NCBI RefSeq assembly: GCF_022012295.1
Contig: NZ_JAKLTN010000001.1
Span: 124,001-188,000 of the forward strand
DNA length: 64,000 nucleotides
Source of the DNA: Dechloromonas hankyongensis
GTDB taxonomy: Bacteria > Pseudomonadota > Gammaproteobacteria > Burkholderiales > Rhodocyclaceae
Reading direction: 5' to 3'
Shown piece after piece: positions 1 to 8,058 of the stretch. Position numbers and translations under genes: made by a program. Under the pieces are notes generated by a model. That model searched no databases. It worked only from the letters and a program-made list of their open reading frames with translations, and was not told where the DNA came from. Numbering within the stretch: the first letter of the stretch is position 1; each line of letters opens with the position of its first letter.

Positions 1-721
1 CGTGCGCAGCGTCGAACTCGAAGGCGCCCAGCGCGACCTCTACGAAACGGTGCGCGCCGCGATGGACGCCAAGGTGCGGGACGAAATTGCCCGCATGGGC
101 TTCGCACGCAGCCAGATCGTCATTCTCGACGCCCTCCTGAAGCTGCGCCAGGTGTGCTGCGACCCGCGCCTGGTCAAGGCTACCTCGGCCCGCAAGGTGC
201 CGGAGCGGGCCAAGCTCGACCTGTTGATGGCTATGCTGCCCGAACTGGTCGAAGAAGGTCGCCGGGTGCTGGTCTTCTCGCAATTCACCAGCATGCTGGC
301 GCTGATCGAGCATGAGCTGGACAAGGCCAACATTGCCTACGTCACGCTGACCGGCGACACCAACGACCGCGAATCGCCTATCCGCCGCTTCCAGGAAGGT
401 GAAGTGCCGATTTTCCTGATCAGCCTGAAGGCCGGCGGCGTCGGCCTCAACCTGACTGCCGCCGACACCGTCATCCACTACGACCCATGGTGGAACCCGG
501 CCGTCGAGAACCAGGCGACCGACCGCGCCCACCGCCTGGGCCAGGACAAGCCGGTCTTCGTCTACAAGCTGATCGTCAGCGGCAGTATCGAGGAAAAGAT
601 CCTCGCCCTGCAGGAGCGCAAGGCCGAACTGGCCGCCGGCATCCTGTCGGAAGACCACCAGGTCGATATCAAGTTCGGCACCGACGACCTGGCCGCGCTG
701 TTCGAACCGCTGCCCGACTGA
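1..721 (+). CDS. SNF2-family DEAD/DEAH-box helicase, C-terminal part
   Basis: The reading frame is open from the window edge, so only the C-terminal ~240 residues of a larger ATP-dependent Swi2/Snf2-type helicase are present. What remains is the second RecA-like lobe: the HELICc motif V/VI stretch [17 protein letters not shown], then [21 protein letters not shown], which is diagnostic of the SNF2 class (RapA/Rad54-like) rather than UvrD or RecQ. These proteins are DNA translocases that remodel protein–DNA complexes. The specific role cannot be told from this fragment. It ends 33 bases from the stop of the convergent pncC. A start inside the window is unlikely because lobe 1 would be missing. 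Confidence 0.9.
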   Translation, partial: VRSVELEGAQRDLYETVRAAMDAKVRDEIARMGFARSQIVILDALLKLRQVCCDPRLVKATSARKVPERAKLDLLMAMLPELVEEGRRVLVFSQFTSMLALIEHELDKANIAYVTLTGDTNDRESPIRRFQEGEVPIFLISLKAGGVGLNLTAADTVIHYDPWWNPAVENQATDRAHRLGQDKPVFVYKLIVSGSIEEKILALQERKAELAAGILSEDHQVDIKFGTDDLAALFEPLPD

Positions 722-753
722 GCGTCAGCCAACCCGGCAGCCCCGCCGTCCGC

Positions 754-1254
754 TCAAGCCAGGGTAGTCGCGGCGCCTATCCGCGCCAGCAATCCGTTCA
801 GGGCATGCGCCACCGACTGCTCGCGCACGGCCGCCCGGTCGCCCGCGAAATTGCAGGTCTGCGCTTCGCAGCCGCCGTCCCGTGATGCCCAGGCGAAGCA
901 GACTGTGCCGACCGGCTTGTCGGGGGTGCCGCCGCTCGGTCCGGCGATGCCGGTAATGGCCAGCGACCAATGAGCCCGGCTGTACGCCAGCGCGCCTTGC
1001 GCCATGGCCCGGGCAGTCGCCTCCGACACGGCACCATGACGCTCCAGCGTGGTTTCCGGAACAGCCAGCATGTCTATCTTGGCGGCATTGGAATAGGTGA
1101 CGAAACCGCGATCGAACCAGGCCGAACTGCCGGCAATCGCGGTCAGCGACTGGGCAACCCAGCCGCCGGTACACGACTCGGCCGCCGCCAGCCATTCGCC
1201 GCGTTCGAGCAGCGCAAGCCCCACCCGCTCGGCAAGTTTTTCCAGTTCGTACAT
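754..1254 (-). CDS. pncC: Nicotinamide-nucleotide amidohydrolase, PncC/CinA C-terminal family
   Basis: A 166-residue stand-alone CinA C-terminal domain. The family deamidates nicotinamide mononucleotide to nicotinic acid mononucleotide, recycling the product of NAD-consuming reactions such as DNA ligation. Recognisable motifs are AAESCTGGW near residue 25, TYSNAAKIDML in the middle and AITGIAGPSGGTPDKPVGTV near residue 100, all characteristic. The length matches single-domain PncC; the N-terminal molybdopterin-like domain of full CinA is absent. It is convergent with the helicase fragment. Its start lies 364 bases from cytochrome c5, across an intergenic region holding a candidate small RNA. 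Confidence 0.93.
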   Translation of the reverse strand: MYELEKLAERVGLALLERGEWLAAAESCTGGWVAQSLTAIAGSSAWFDRGFVTYSNAAKIDMLAVPETTLERHGAVSEATARAMAQGALAYSRAHWSLAITGIAGPSGGTPDKPVGTVCFAWASRDGGCEAQTCNFAGDRAAVREQSVAHALNGLLARIGAATTLA

Positions 1255-1473
1255 AGTGCTTCATCGTAGCATGCCGCTGCCGGCGAACGGCATTACCGGA
1301 GCATGGGAAGCACTTGCCATACGGATAGATCACTGCCCACAGACCGGCACATGGACTCCCGAGCCGCAATGACGGGAAAATAAATCGGGGTCGTCGTGCA
1401 GCGGCAAATGCCCTGGCAACAATCTGTTACAGAAGGCTACGAAAGGACGACAGACGAGGGGGAGGCGGAGCCC

Positions 1474-1557
1474 TAGAATGCAATTGTGCATTGAACCCCT
1501 CCTCTCGAAACCCCCCTTTCGAGAAATTTACACCCCGCCGCTGGCGGGGTTTTTTTT
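1474..1557 (+). ncRNA. Candidate small RNA with C-rich hairpin loop and own terminator
   Basis: The 364-base gap between pncC and cytochrome c5 holds a compact unit. There is a TAGAAT -10-like hexamer at 1474–1479. An 8-bp perfect stem TCTCGAAA/TTTCGAGA (1503–1510 and 1517–1524) encloses a CCCCCC loop (1511–1516). A strong intrinsic terminator follows (1533–1557). The start site, about 1486, is inferred, giving a transcript near 70 nt. An all-C loop next to CCCCTCCTC (1496–1504) could pair with Shine–Dalgarno sequences, as known C-rich-loop sRNAs do. No good -35 is visible and no Rfam family is claimed. It could instead be a 5' leader of something terminated early. Confidence 0.5.
1533..1557 (+). 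terminator. Strong intrinsic terminator
   Basis: A perfect 7-bp GC stem CCCCGCC/GGCGGGG with a 3-base loop GCT is followed directly by eight T residues (1550–1557). It points rightward, but no coding gene on the + strand lies directly upstream, which is why a small RNA is proposed as the transcript it ends. Confidence 0.9.
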
Positions 1558-1583
1558 GCTCAGCTTCGTCGGGCCGTTATAAT
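1555..1583 (+). promoter_or_regulatory. Probable sigma-70 promoter of the cytochrome c5 gene
   Basis: A consensus TATAAT sits at 1578–1583, 35 bases before the ATG. Seventeen bases upstream is TTTGCT (1555–1560), a weak -35. The promoter begins immediately after the terminator T-run, so the cytochrome gene appears insulated from upstream transcription. Confidence 0.5.
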
Positions 1584-1618
1584 CGAGGTTTTATATCTAT
1601 CGCACTGGGGTCTTCGGC

Positions 1619-2062
1619 ATGGCTGAACAATATTCTTCCAAGGGCATGATGTGGAAAACGATCGGCGTGGCCGTAGTTCTGATCGCTATCATCTACCCGC
1701 TCACCAACAGGACTTTCACCTCGGCTGCCGACGCATCCAAGGGCACTGATGAATCCGACGTCCGCATCCAGCCGGTCGCCAAGTTCGAACTGGCCAAGGC
1801 CGAAGCTCCGGCCGCCAGCGGCCCGCGCGACGGCGCCACCATCTTCAATGCTGTCTGTGGCGCCTGCCACAACACCGGTGCTGCCGGCGCCCCGAAGATC
1901 GACGACAAGGCTGCTTGGGCACCGCGTCTGGCCCAGGGCAAGGATGCGCTGATCAAGAGCGTGACCAATGGCAAGAACGCCATGCCGCCGAAGGGTGGCG
2001 CCACGCTGTCCGACGTCGAAATCAAGAACGTCGTCGAATACGTGATGAGCAAGGCCAAGTAA
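1619..2062 (+). CDS. Membrane-anchored cytochrome c5-family protein
   Basis: A 147-residue monoheme class I c-type cytochrome. An uncleaved N-terminal helix (about residues 12–30) anchors it, followed by a charged and Ala-rich linker. The globular heme domain has CGACH (C80, C83, H84) and a probable axial Met in NAMPPKGG (M122). The family shuttles electrons in the periplasm, typically between the bc1 complex and terminal oxidases or reductases; the partner is not shown here. It is transcribed alone, with its own promoter at 1578–1583 and a terminator at 2083–2106. The start follows a weak GGGGTC stretch and gives the full signal anchor. Confidence 0.92.
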   Translation: MAEQYSSKGMMWKTIGVAVVLIAIIYPLTNRTFTSAADASKGTDESDVRIQPVAKFELAKAEAPAASGPRDGATIFNAVCGACHNTGAAGAPKIDDKAAWAPRLAQGKDALIKSVTNGKNAMPPKGGATLSDVEIKNVVEYVMSKAK

Positions 2063-2082
2063 GGTCTTTCCGCATCACGACG

Positions 2083-2106
2083 AGGGAGGCTGCGGTCTCC
2101 CTTTTT
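2083..2106 (+). terminator. Intrinsic terminator after cytochrome c5
   Basis: Stem AGGGAG (2083–2088) pairs with CTCCCT (2097–2102) around an 8-base loop, followed by a T-run. It starts 21 bases past the cytochrome stop. Confidence 0.75.
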
Positions 2107-2115
2107 CGTGCACGC

Positions 2116-2142
2116 AAAAAAGGGCGCCCGGCTGGACGCCCT
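2116..2142 (-). terminator. Intrinsic terminator of the 2189–2482 gene
   Basis: Read on the minus strand, AGGGCG pairs with CGCCCT (plus-strand 2137–2142 and 2121–2126) around a 10-base loop and is followed by six T residues (2121–2116). It lies 47 bases beyond the stop of the small exported protein. Confidence 0.75.
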
Positions 2143-2188
2143 GTCCGGTGCGGCTTTTGGAGGGCCGCATCCGGCTTACGGCAGAAAC

Positions 2189-2482
2189 TTACTTCATGGC
2201 CGGTTCGGTAGCAGCCGGCTTGGCTGCTTTCTTGCTGACCTTCTTCGCCTTCTTGACGTGGTGCTTGGCCACCGGCTGCGCGTCATTCTTGGTTTCCGTA
2301 GTGGCAGCGGCCAGCTTGGTGTCCGGTGCCTTCACGGCTTCGGCCGCTTTCGGGGCCTCGCTCTTGACGACGGTAGCGGTCGGTGCGGTGGCCTTGGCTT
2401 CGGCGGCGGCCGGCTTGACGTCCGCGGCGTGGGCGATACCGAAGGCAGCGGCGATGGCGATGGCGACGAGTTGCTTGAGCAT
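2189..2482 (-). CDS. Small exported Ala/Lys/Pro-rich protein, unknown function
   Basis: A 97-residue protein. It begins with a clear Sec signal peptide (MLKQLVAIAIAAAFGIAHA, cleavage likely before ADVKP). The mature part is almost entirely Ala, Lys, Thr, Pro, Val and Glu, ending in a basic HHVKKAKKVSKKAAKPA stretch that resembles a histone H1-type tail. No folded domain is recognisable. The mature chain is likely disordered and positively charged in the periplasm, possibly binding anionic polymers, but that is a guess. A good RBS (CAGGAGAATCAAC before ATG), a dedicated terminator and single-gene transcription support it as real. Confidence 0.75.
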   Translation of the reverse strand: MLKQLVAIAIAAAFGIAHAADVKPAAAEAKATAPTATVVKSEAPKAAEAVKAPDTKLAAATTETKNDAQPVAKHHVKKAKKVSKKAAKPAATEPAMK

Positions 2483-2617
2483 GTTGATTCTCCTGAGGGT
2501 ATTCGGTTGTTGATCCGGCTTTGCAAGATTGCGTGGCCTTGTACCGAATAACGCAGGCCGTCGCGGCCCGGATGTCAGCAGGAAAGTAACCCGTTGTAAC
2601 GCGTTGTTACCGGGCGG

Positions 2618-4609
2618 TTAGCGCTTGTTTCCGGCTAGCATGGCCTTCATGGCATCGAGCCGAGCATTGCCGGTCACCTTGTCCACCGGCTTGGCATCCT
2701 TGCCGCCGGCGAAGCGCACGTCGTCGCGCCCCATTTCGTCGATGAAGCGCGACGGTTCGCAGGGGATGAATTCGCGCGCCTGCTTGCGCCGTTCGCAGTA
2801 CGAAATGTGCAGAGTGCGCTGGGCGCGAGTGATGCCGACGTACATCAGGCGGCGCTCTTCCTCGATCTTGCTCGGCTCGGTCGATTCGCGATGCGGCAGG
2901 ATGCCCTCCTCGACGCCGACCAGAAAGACGTGCGGATATTCCAGGCCCTTCGAGGCATGCAGGGTCGACAACTGCACGGCATCGACCTCCTCCTCGTTCT
3001 GCTTGTCGAGCATGTTGATCAGGGCAATGCTCTGGGTCAGTTCGATCAGCGTCTTGCCGTCGAGTTCGCCCTTCTTGTTGATCCAGTTGGCGAATTCGCA
3101 GACGTTGGTCCACCGCGTTTGTGCGGTGCGCTCCTCTTCGTGGTCGTAGAGGAAGGTTTCGTAGTCGATGGCCTTGAGCAGATCGGGCAGCACCAGATTG
3201 GCCGATTCGCGCCCGGCGCGTTCCTGCATGCGGTTGATGAAGTGGCCGAATTCGAGCAGCGGCTCGAGCTGACGCGGAGCAACGCGGTGCGCGAAGCCCT
3301 CCTCGAAGGCCGCCGCAAACAGGGAGATATGCCGCTCGCCGGCATAGGTCCCGAGTACCTGCAGGGTCGCCGCGCCGATCCCCCGCTTGGGCGTGGTGGC
3401 GGCGCGGATGAAGGCCGGATCGTCGTCCTCGTTGGCCAGCAGGCGCAGGTAGGCGATGATGTCCTTGATCTCGGCCTTGTCGAAGAAGGACTTGCCGCCG
3501 GACAGCAAATAGGGAATACGGTGGTCGCGCAGGTATTCCTCGAAAATCCGCGCCTGGTGGTTGGAGCGGTAGAGGATGGCGTAGTCCTTGAACTGGCTGC
3601 GGTGCTCGAAGCGGTGCGCCTGCAGCTTCATGACCACGCCCTCTGCCTCCGCGTCGTTGTCGCGGTAGGTGGTGACGCTGATCTGCTCGCCGTGGCCGTG
3701 CTCCGACCACAGTTTCTTGTCGAACAGCTTCTCGTTGTTGGCGATGACGTTGTTGGCCGCCTTCAGGATGCGCACCGTCGACCGGTAGTTCTGTTCGAGC
3801 TTGATGACCTTGAGGCTGGGGAATTCGGCCGGCAGCTTGCGCAGGTTGTCGATATCGGCGCCGCGCCAGCCGTAGATCGCCTGGTCGTCGTCGCCGACCG
3901 CCGTGAATTGGGCGCGCACCCCGGTCAGCAGCTTGAGCAGCTGGTACTGACAGGCGTTGGTATCCTGGTACTCATCGACCAGCAGGTAGCGCAGGCGGTT
4001 CTGCCACTTGTCAGCAACCTCCGGATGCTCGCTGAACAATTTGACCGGCAGGCCGATCAGGTCGTCGAAATCGACCGCCTGGTAGGCCTTCAGCGTCGCC
4101 TCGTAGCTCAGGTAGGCGTGCGCCGCCAGCTTCTGGTGCTCGTCGCGGGCCAGGTGGCGGGCCGCTTCCGGGCTGACCAGCGCATTCTTCCAGTTGGAGA
4201 TCAGCGACTGCAGGATGCGCACGGTCGCCTTGTCCACCGTCCCCGCCGCCTCGCCCAGAATCCCCGCGCAATCGGCCGAATCGAAAATGGAAAAGCGCGG
4301 CTTGTAACCGAGAACCTTGGCCTCCTCGCGCAGTATGCGCACGCCGAGCGAGTGGAAGGTGGAAATCTGTAACTCGTTGGCGACGGTGCTGCCGAGCAGC
4401 TTGCCGACGCGCTCCTGCATTTCCTTGGCCGCCTTGTTGGTGAAGGTGATGGCGGCAATGTTGCGCGGCTGGAAGCCGCAATCCTGGACCAGATAGGCGA
4501 TTTTCTGCGTGATCACCCGCGTTTTGCCCGAACCGGCCCCAGCGAGCACCAGCAAGGGGCCGTCAAGGTAGTGGATCGCTTCGCGTTGCTGGGGATTGAG
4601 GCCGGACAT
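2618..4609 (-). CDS. rep: ATP-dependent DNA helicase Rep
   Basis: A 663-residue superfamily 1A 3'-5' DNA helicase, which in enterics helps replisomes pass protein blocks and primes restart. All motifs are present: Walker A LVLAGAGSGKT near residue 22, VDEYQDTNACQ (motif II), GDDDQAIYGWRGA (motif III), LEQNYRS (motif IV), TLHASKGLEYPHVFLVG (motif V) and RRLMYVGITRA (motif VI). The length is close to E. coli Rep (673) and clearly shorter than UvrD or PcrA, and the sequence reads as Rep in several diagnostic stretches. The start is the first ATG that keeps the MSGLNPQQREAI N-terminus. It lies upstream of the neighbouring small gene's stop. Confidence 0.93.
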   Translation of the reverse strand: MSGLNPQQREAIHYLDGPLLVLAGAGSGKTRVITQKIAYLVQDCGFQPRNIAAITFTNKAAKEMQERVGKLLGSTVANELQISTFHSLGVRILREEAKVLGYKPRFSIFDSADCAGILGEAAGTVDKATVRILQSLISNWKNALVSPEAARHLARDEHQKLAAHAYLSYEATLKAYQAVDFDDLIGLPVKLFSEHPEVADKWQNRLRYLLVDEYQDTNACQYQLLKLLTGVRAQFTAVGDDDQAIYGWRGADIDNLRKLPAEFPSLKVIKLEQNYRSTVRILKAANNVIANNEKLFDKKLWSEHGHGEQISVTTYRDNDAEAEGVVMKLQAHRFEHRSQFKDYAILYRSNHQARIFEEYLRDHRIPYLLSGGKSFFDKAEIKDIIAYLRLLANEDDDPAFIRAATTPKRGIGAATLQVLGTYAGERHISLFAAAFEEGFAHRVAPRQLEPLLEFGHFINRMQERAGRESANLVLPDLLKAIDYETFLYDHEEERTAQTRWTNVCEFANWINKKGELDGKTLIELTQSIALINMLDKQNEEEVDAVQLSTLHASKGLEYPHVFLVGVEEGILPHRESTEPSKIEEERRLMYVGITRAQRTLHISYCERRKQAREFIPCEPSRFIDEMGRDDVRFAGGKDAKPVDKVTGNARLDAMKAMLAGNKR

Positions 4610-4717
4610 CGTTCGGAAAATGCGCGCCCGGCGATGGCCGGGTACGAGGAAAGGCGGACCTTGATTCTAACCCAGGCGCCGGACTCGGAAAATCGACCCA
4701 GCCAGTCAGATGCAGAC

Positions 4718-5038
4718 TCAGACCGAGTCGTCGACTCCCGGCAAGAGCTGTCGGGAATAGTTGCCCGGCTTGATCAGGTCGTCGATGGCCGCACCGTGCG
4801 CGACCAGTTGCGCCGCGACCTCGCTAGCCTCATGCAGCATCTGCGCGTGGCCGGCAAATTCGGCAATGGCACCCGGGTCGATTTCGGCCAGTTCCTGGCG
4901 CAGGCTGCGCTCGCGATCGCCTTCGGTGCCCTCCATCGACTCGACGCGGCGTATGCGCTCACGCTCGCCACGACGCGCGGGGTCGATCGACTCCGGGGTC
5001 GGGCGCTGGGTGGTCGAGGCGAGGCGTTGCAGTGTCAT
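4718..5038 (-). CDS. Hypothetical small protein
   Basis: A 106-residue predicted cytoplasmic protein with no recognisable domain, signal peptide or membrane segment. The N-terminal half is Arg/Glu-rich (RRGERERIRRVESMEG) and probably helical. The C-terminal half (AEFAGHAQMLHEASEVAAQL and following) looks like an amphipathic helix plus a short hydrophilic tail. An AGGAG ribosome binding site sits about nine bases before the ATG on the minus strand, which supports translation. It lies between the DUF4197 gene and rep, all leftward. It could be a lineage-specific protein; no function can be assigned. Confidence 0.55.
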   Translation of the reverse strand: MTLQRLASTTQRPTPESIDPARRGERERIRRVESMEGTEGDRERSLRQELAEIDPGAIAEFAGHAQMLHEASEVAAQLVAHGAAIDDLIKPGNYSRQLLPGVDDSV

Positions 5039-5082
5039 TCGGGGGCTCCTACCCCCGATTACGTCATCCCGGGGCCAAAGCT

Positions 5083-5769
5083 TTAGAGCGCCCCGAAAAC
5101 CTTCTTCAGCAAATCGCTGCCGGCGCCCACCGGATTGGCCCGCAGCTTCTTCTCTTCCTCGGCGATCATCAGGAACAAGCCGTCCATCGCCTTCTGGGTG
5201 ACATAGCTGTCGATGTCGGCGTCTTTCTTGTCCACCAGCCCGGCGCTCGCCGCCTTGCCGGCCAGCTTGTTGTACTGGTCGGCCAGTTGCAGCTTCTGGG
5301 TTTCAGTCTTCACGATAGGCATGAACTTGGCCGTCAGCTGGTCGGTCGACGTGCGCTTGAAGTACTGGGTCACGCTGTCGTCACCGCCCGTCAGGATGCC
5401 CTTGGCGTCCTGCACGCTCATTTTCTTGATCGAATCGGTCAGCACCGGCTTGGCCACCGCCACCGCGTTCTCGGCGGCGTGGTTCATGGTTTCGACCAAC
5501 TGGTCCGCCTGCTTGCCCAGGCCGAACATGCGCAGCGCCGAATCGGCCTTCTGCAGATAGCCGGGCAAAGGAATCTTCACCTTGTCGTTGCCGAGGAAGC
5601 CGCCATTCCTGCCGAGCGACGAAACTGCATAGTCGGCGCCCTTGCTCAGGGCTTCCTTGACCCCAGCCGAGGCGTCGCCCGACGAGATGGCATCGAGTGC
5701 CCCGGCGTGCGCTAGCGCTGCCGCCATGCTCATGAAAAAGACGAAAACAGTTCTCAGCAGGCGAGGCAT
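5083..5769 (-). CDS. Exported DUF4197 family protein
   Basis: A 228-residue protein with a signal peptide (MPRLLRTVFVFFMSMAAALAHA) followed by the DUF4197 domain: repeated ALSKGADYAVSSLGRNGGFLG, VKIPLPGYLQKADSALRMFG and the C-terminal DGLFLMIAEEEKKLRANP. The family is common in proteobacteria and has no established function. The ATG at 5769 was chosen over an in-frame ATG 24 bases upstream because AAGGAG sits directly before it and it begins the signal sequence. It starts 21 bases after the pilU stop on the same strand, so it may share the pilTU transcript. Confidence 0.85.
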   Translation of the reverse strand: MPRLLRTVFVFFMSMAAALAHAGALDAISSGDASAGVKEALSKGADYAVSSLGRNGGFLGNDKVKIPLPGYLQKADSALRMFGLGKQADQLVETMNHAAENAVAVAKPVLTDSIKKMSVQDAKGILTGGDDSVTQYFKRTSTDQLTAKFMPIVKTETQKLQLADQYNKLAGKAASAGLVDKKDADIDSYVTQKAMDGLFLMIAEEEKKLRANPVGAGSDLLKKVFGAL

Positions 5770-5789
5770 GGCGTTCTCCTTGCAGCGGA

Positions 5790-6926
5790 TCAAACGATAT
5801 CGAGATGACCGATACCGGTGGTCAAGTCGCGGTCCTTCGACTCCTTGCCGTGCAGCTTGATCTGCAGGCGCAGGTCGTTCAGCGAGTCGGCATTGCGCAG
5901 AGCATCCTCGTAGGTGATCTTGCCGGCCTCGTAGAGGTCGAACAGCGCCTGGTCGAAGGTCTGCATGCCGAGTTCGCGCGACTTCTTCATGATTTCCTTG
6001 ATCTCGTGCACCTCTCCCTTGAAGATCAGGTCGGAGATCAGCGGCGAATTGAGCATCACCTCGATCGCCGCCATCCGCCCCTTACCGTCCTTCTTGGGAA
6101 TCAGGCGCTGCGAGACCATGGCGCGCAGGTTCAGCGACAGGTCCATCAACAGTTGCGAGCGGCGCTCTTCCGGGAAGAAGTTGATGATGCGGTCGATGGC
6201 CTGGTTGGAACTGTTGGCGTGCAGCGTAGCCAGCGCCAGGTGGCCGGTTTCGGCGAAGGCGATGGCGTAGTCCATGGTGTCGCGGTCGCGGATTTCGCCC
6301 ATCAGGATGACGTCCGGCGCCTGACGCAGCGTGTTCTTCAGCGCCGGCCCCCAGTCGTCGGTATCGACGCCGACCTCGCGCTGCGTGACGATGCAGTTCT
6401 TGTGGTCGTGCACGTATTCGATCGGGTCCTCGATGGTGATGATGTGGCCGTACGAGTTTTCGTTGCGATAATCGACCAGCGCCGCCAGCGAGGTGGTTTT
6501 GCCGGTGCCGGTGCCACCGACGAAGATGATCAGGCCGCGCTTGGTCATCGCCAGATCCTTGAGCACCGGCGGCAATTGCAGTTCATCGAGGGTCGGGATG
6601 GTCATGTTGATCGTCCGGCAGACGACCCCGACGCGCCCCTGCTGGACCAGCGTATTGACCCGGAAACGGCCGATGCCCTGCGGCGAAATGGCGAAGTTGC
6701 ATTCCTTGGTCGCTTCGAATTCGGCGGCCTGGCGGTCGTTCATGATCGAACGCGCCAGTTCGGCCGTATGTTGCGAGGTCAGCACCTGGTTCGACACCGG
6801 CGTGATTTTGCCGTCGATCTTGATCGCCGGAGGAAAGCCGGCGGTGATGAAAAGGTCGGAGCCTTTCTTCTGCGCCATCAGGCGCAGAAGATCGTGCATG
6901 AATTTCATTGCCTGATCGCGTTCCAT
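5790..6926 (-). CDS. pilU: Type IV pilus retraction ATPase PilU
   Basis: A 378-residue hexameric secretion-type ATPase of the PilT/PilU group, which powers pilus depolymerisation and twitching at the inner-membrane base. Walker A is FVGGTGTGKTTS. The Asp box (TIEDPIEYVHDHKNCIVTQR), Walker B (DVILMGEIRDRDTM) and His box (ETGHLALATLHANSS) are all intact. The C-terminal GIGHLDIV tail and the KKGSDLFITAGFPPAIKIDG opening are PilU-like. The start at 6926 has GAGGGGAAAGT before it. It lies 33 bases downstream of pilT on the same strand, the normal pilTU order. Confidence 0.95.
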   Translation of the reverse strand: MERDQAMKFMHDLLRLMAQKKGSDLFITAGFPPAIKIDGKITPVSNQVLTSQHTAELARSIMNDRQAAEFEATKECNFAISPQGIGRFRVNTLVQQGRVGVVCRTINMTIPTLDELQLPPVLKDLAMTKRGLIIFVGGTGTGKTTSLAALVDYRNENSYGHIITIEDPIEYVHDHKNCIVTQREVGVDTDDWGPALKNTLRQAPDVILMGEIRDRDTMDYAIAFAETGHLALATLHANSSNQAIDRIINFFPEERRSQLLMDLSLNLRAMVSQRLIPKKDGKGRMAAIEVMLNSPLISDLIFKGEVHEIKEIMKKSRELGMQTFDQALFDLYEAGKITYEDALRNADSLNDLRLQIKLHGKESKDRDLTTGIGHLDIV

Positions 6927-6959
6927 ACTTTCCCCTCGTCTGTTCTGTCAGTCCCCGGA

Positions 6960-8003
6960 TCAAGCCGGGAAGGCATCCTTGTTGGCCGCGCGGAAACGCG
7001 CTTCGGCACTCGACACCACGTTGCGCCGCACCAGGTCGATCAGGTTCTGATCGAGCGTCTGCATGCCGAAATTCTGGCCGGTCTGAATCGCCGAATACAT
7101 CTGGGCAATCTTGTTCTCGCGAATCAGGTTGCGGATGGCCGGCGTGCCGATCATGATTTCGTGCGCCGCGACCCGGCCGCTACCGTCCTTGGTCTTCAAC
7201 AGGGTCTGCGAGATGACCGCACGCAGCGATTCCGACAGCATCGAGCGGACCATTTCCTTTTCCGCCGCCGGAAAGACGTCGACCACGCGGTCGATAGTCT
7301 TGGCGGCCGACGAGGTGTGCAGGGTGCCGAACACCAGGTGGCCGGTTTCGGCCGCGGTCAGCGCCAGGCGGATGGTCTCCAGGTCGCGCATTTCGCCGAC
7401 CAGGATGACGTCCGGGTCTTCGCGCAGGGCCGAACGCAGGGCGTTGGCGAACGACAGCGTATGCGGCCCGACTTCGCGCTGGTTGATCAGGCACTTCTTG
7501 GCTTCATGGACGAATTCGATCGGGTCCTCGACGGTCAGGATGTGGCCGTACTCGTTCTCGTTGATGTGGTTGACCATGCCGGCCAGCGTCGTCGACTTGC
7601 CGGAACCGGTCGGCCCGGTGACCAGCACGATGCCGCGTGGATACTCGGAAATTTCCTTGAATATCTTCGGGGCGTTCAGCTCCTCCAGGGTCAGCACCTT
7701 GGACGGAATGGTCCGGAAGACGGCGCCGGCGCCGCGCTGCTGGTTGAAGGCATTGACCCGGAAACGCGCCAGATTGGGGATTTCGAAGGAGAAGTCGCAT
7801 TCCAGCGTCTCTTCATACACCTTGCGCTGGCCGTCGTTCATGATGTCGTACACCATGCCGTGCACATCCTTGTGCTCCATCGCCGGCAGGTTGATGCGGC
7901 GGACGTCGCCATGGACGCGGATCATCGGCGGCAGGCCGGACGACAGGTGAAGATCGGAGGCCTTGTTCTTGACACTGAAGGCCAGCAGTTCGGTGATGTC
8001 CAT
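6960..8003 (-). CDS. pilT: Type IV pilus twitching motility ATPase PilT
   Basis: A 347-residue retraction motor. It begins MDITELLAFSVKNKASDLHL, the canonical PilT opening. It contains Walker A LVTGPTGSGKSTTLA, the Asp box TVEDPIEFVHEAKKCLINQR, Walker B DVILVGEMRDLETIR and the His box ETGHLVFGTLHTSSAAKTIDR, and ends with the conserved helix LDQNLIDLVRRNVVSS. An upstream in-frame extension to 8165 overlaps yggS and was rejected because PilT proteins begin at this Met. It is divergent from yggS across 55 bases and probably co-transcribed with pilU. Confidence 0.97.
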   Translation of the reverse strand: MDITELLAFSVKNKASDLHLSSGLPPMIRVHGDVRRINLPAMEHKDVHGMVYDIMNDGQRKVYEETLECDFSFEIPNLARFRVNAFNQQRGAGAVFRTIPSKVLTLEELNAPKIFKEISEYPRGIVLVTGPTGSGKSTTLAGMVNHINENEYGHILTVEDPIEFVHEAKKCLINQREVGPHTLSFANALRSALREDPDVILVGEMRDLETIRLALTAAETGHLVFGTLHTSSAAKTIDRVVDVFPAAEKEMVRSMLSESLRAVISQTLLKTKDGSGRVAAHEIMIGTPAIRNLIRENKIAQMYSAIQTGQNFGMQTLDQNLIDLVRRNVVSSAEARFRAANKDAFPA

Positions 8004-8058
8004 GCGGATCGTCCTCGGCGCGCGATATACTTGAATTGTTGTTAATTCCAAAAGGATT

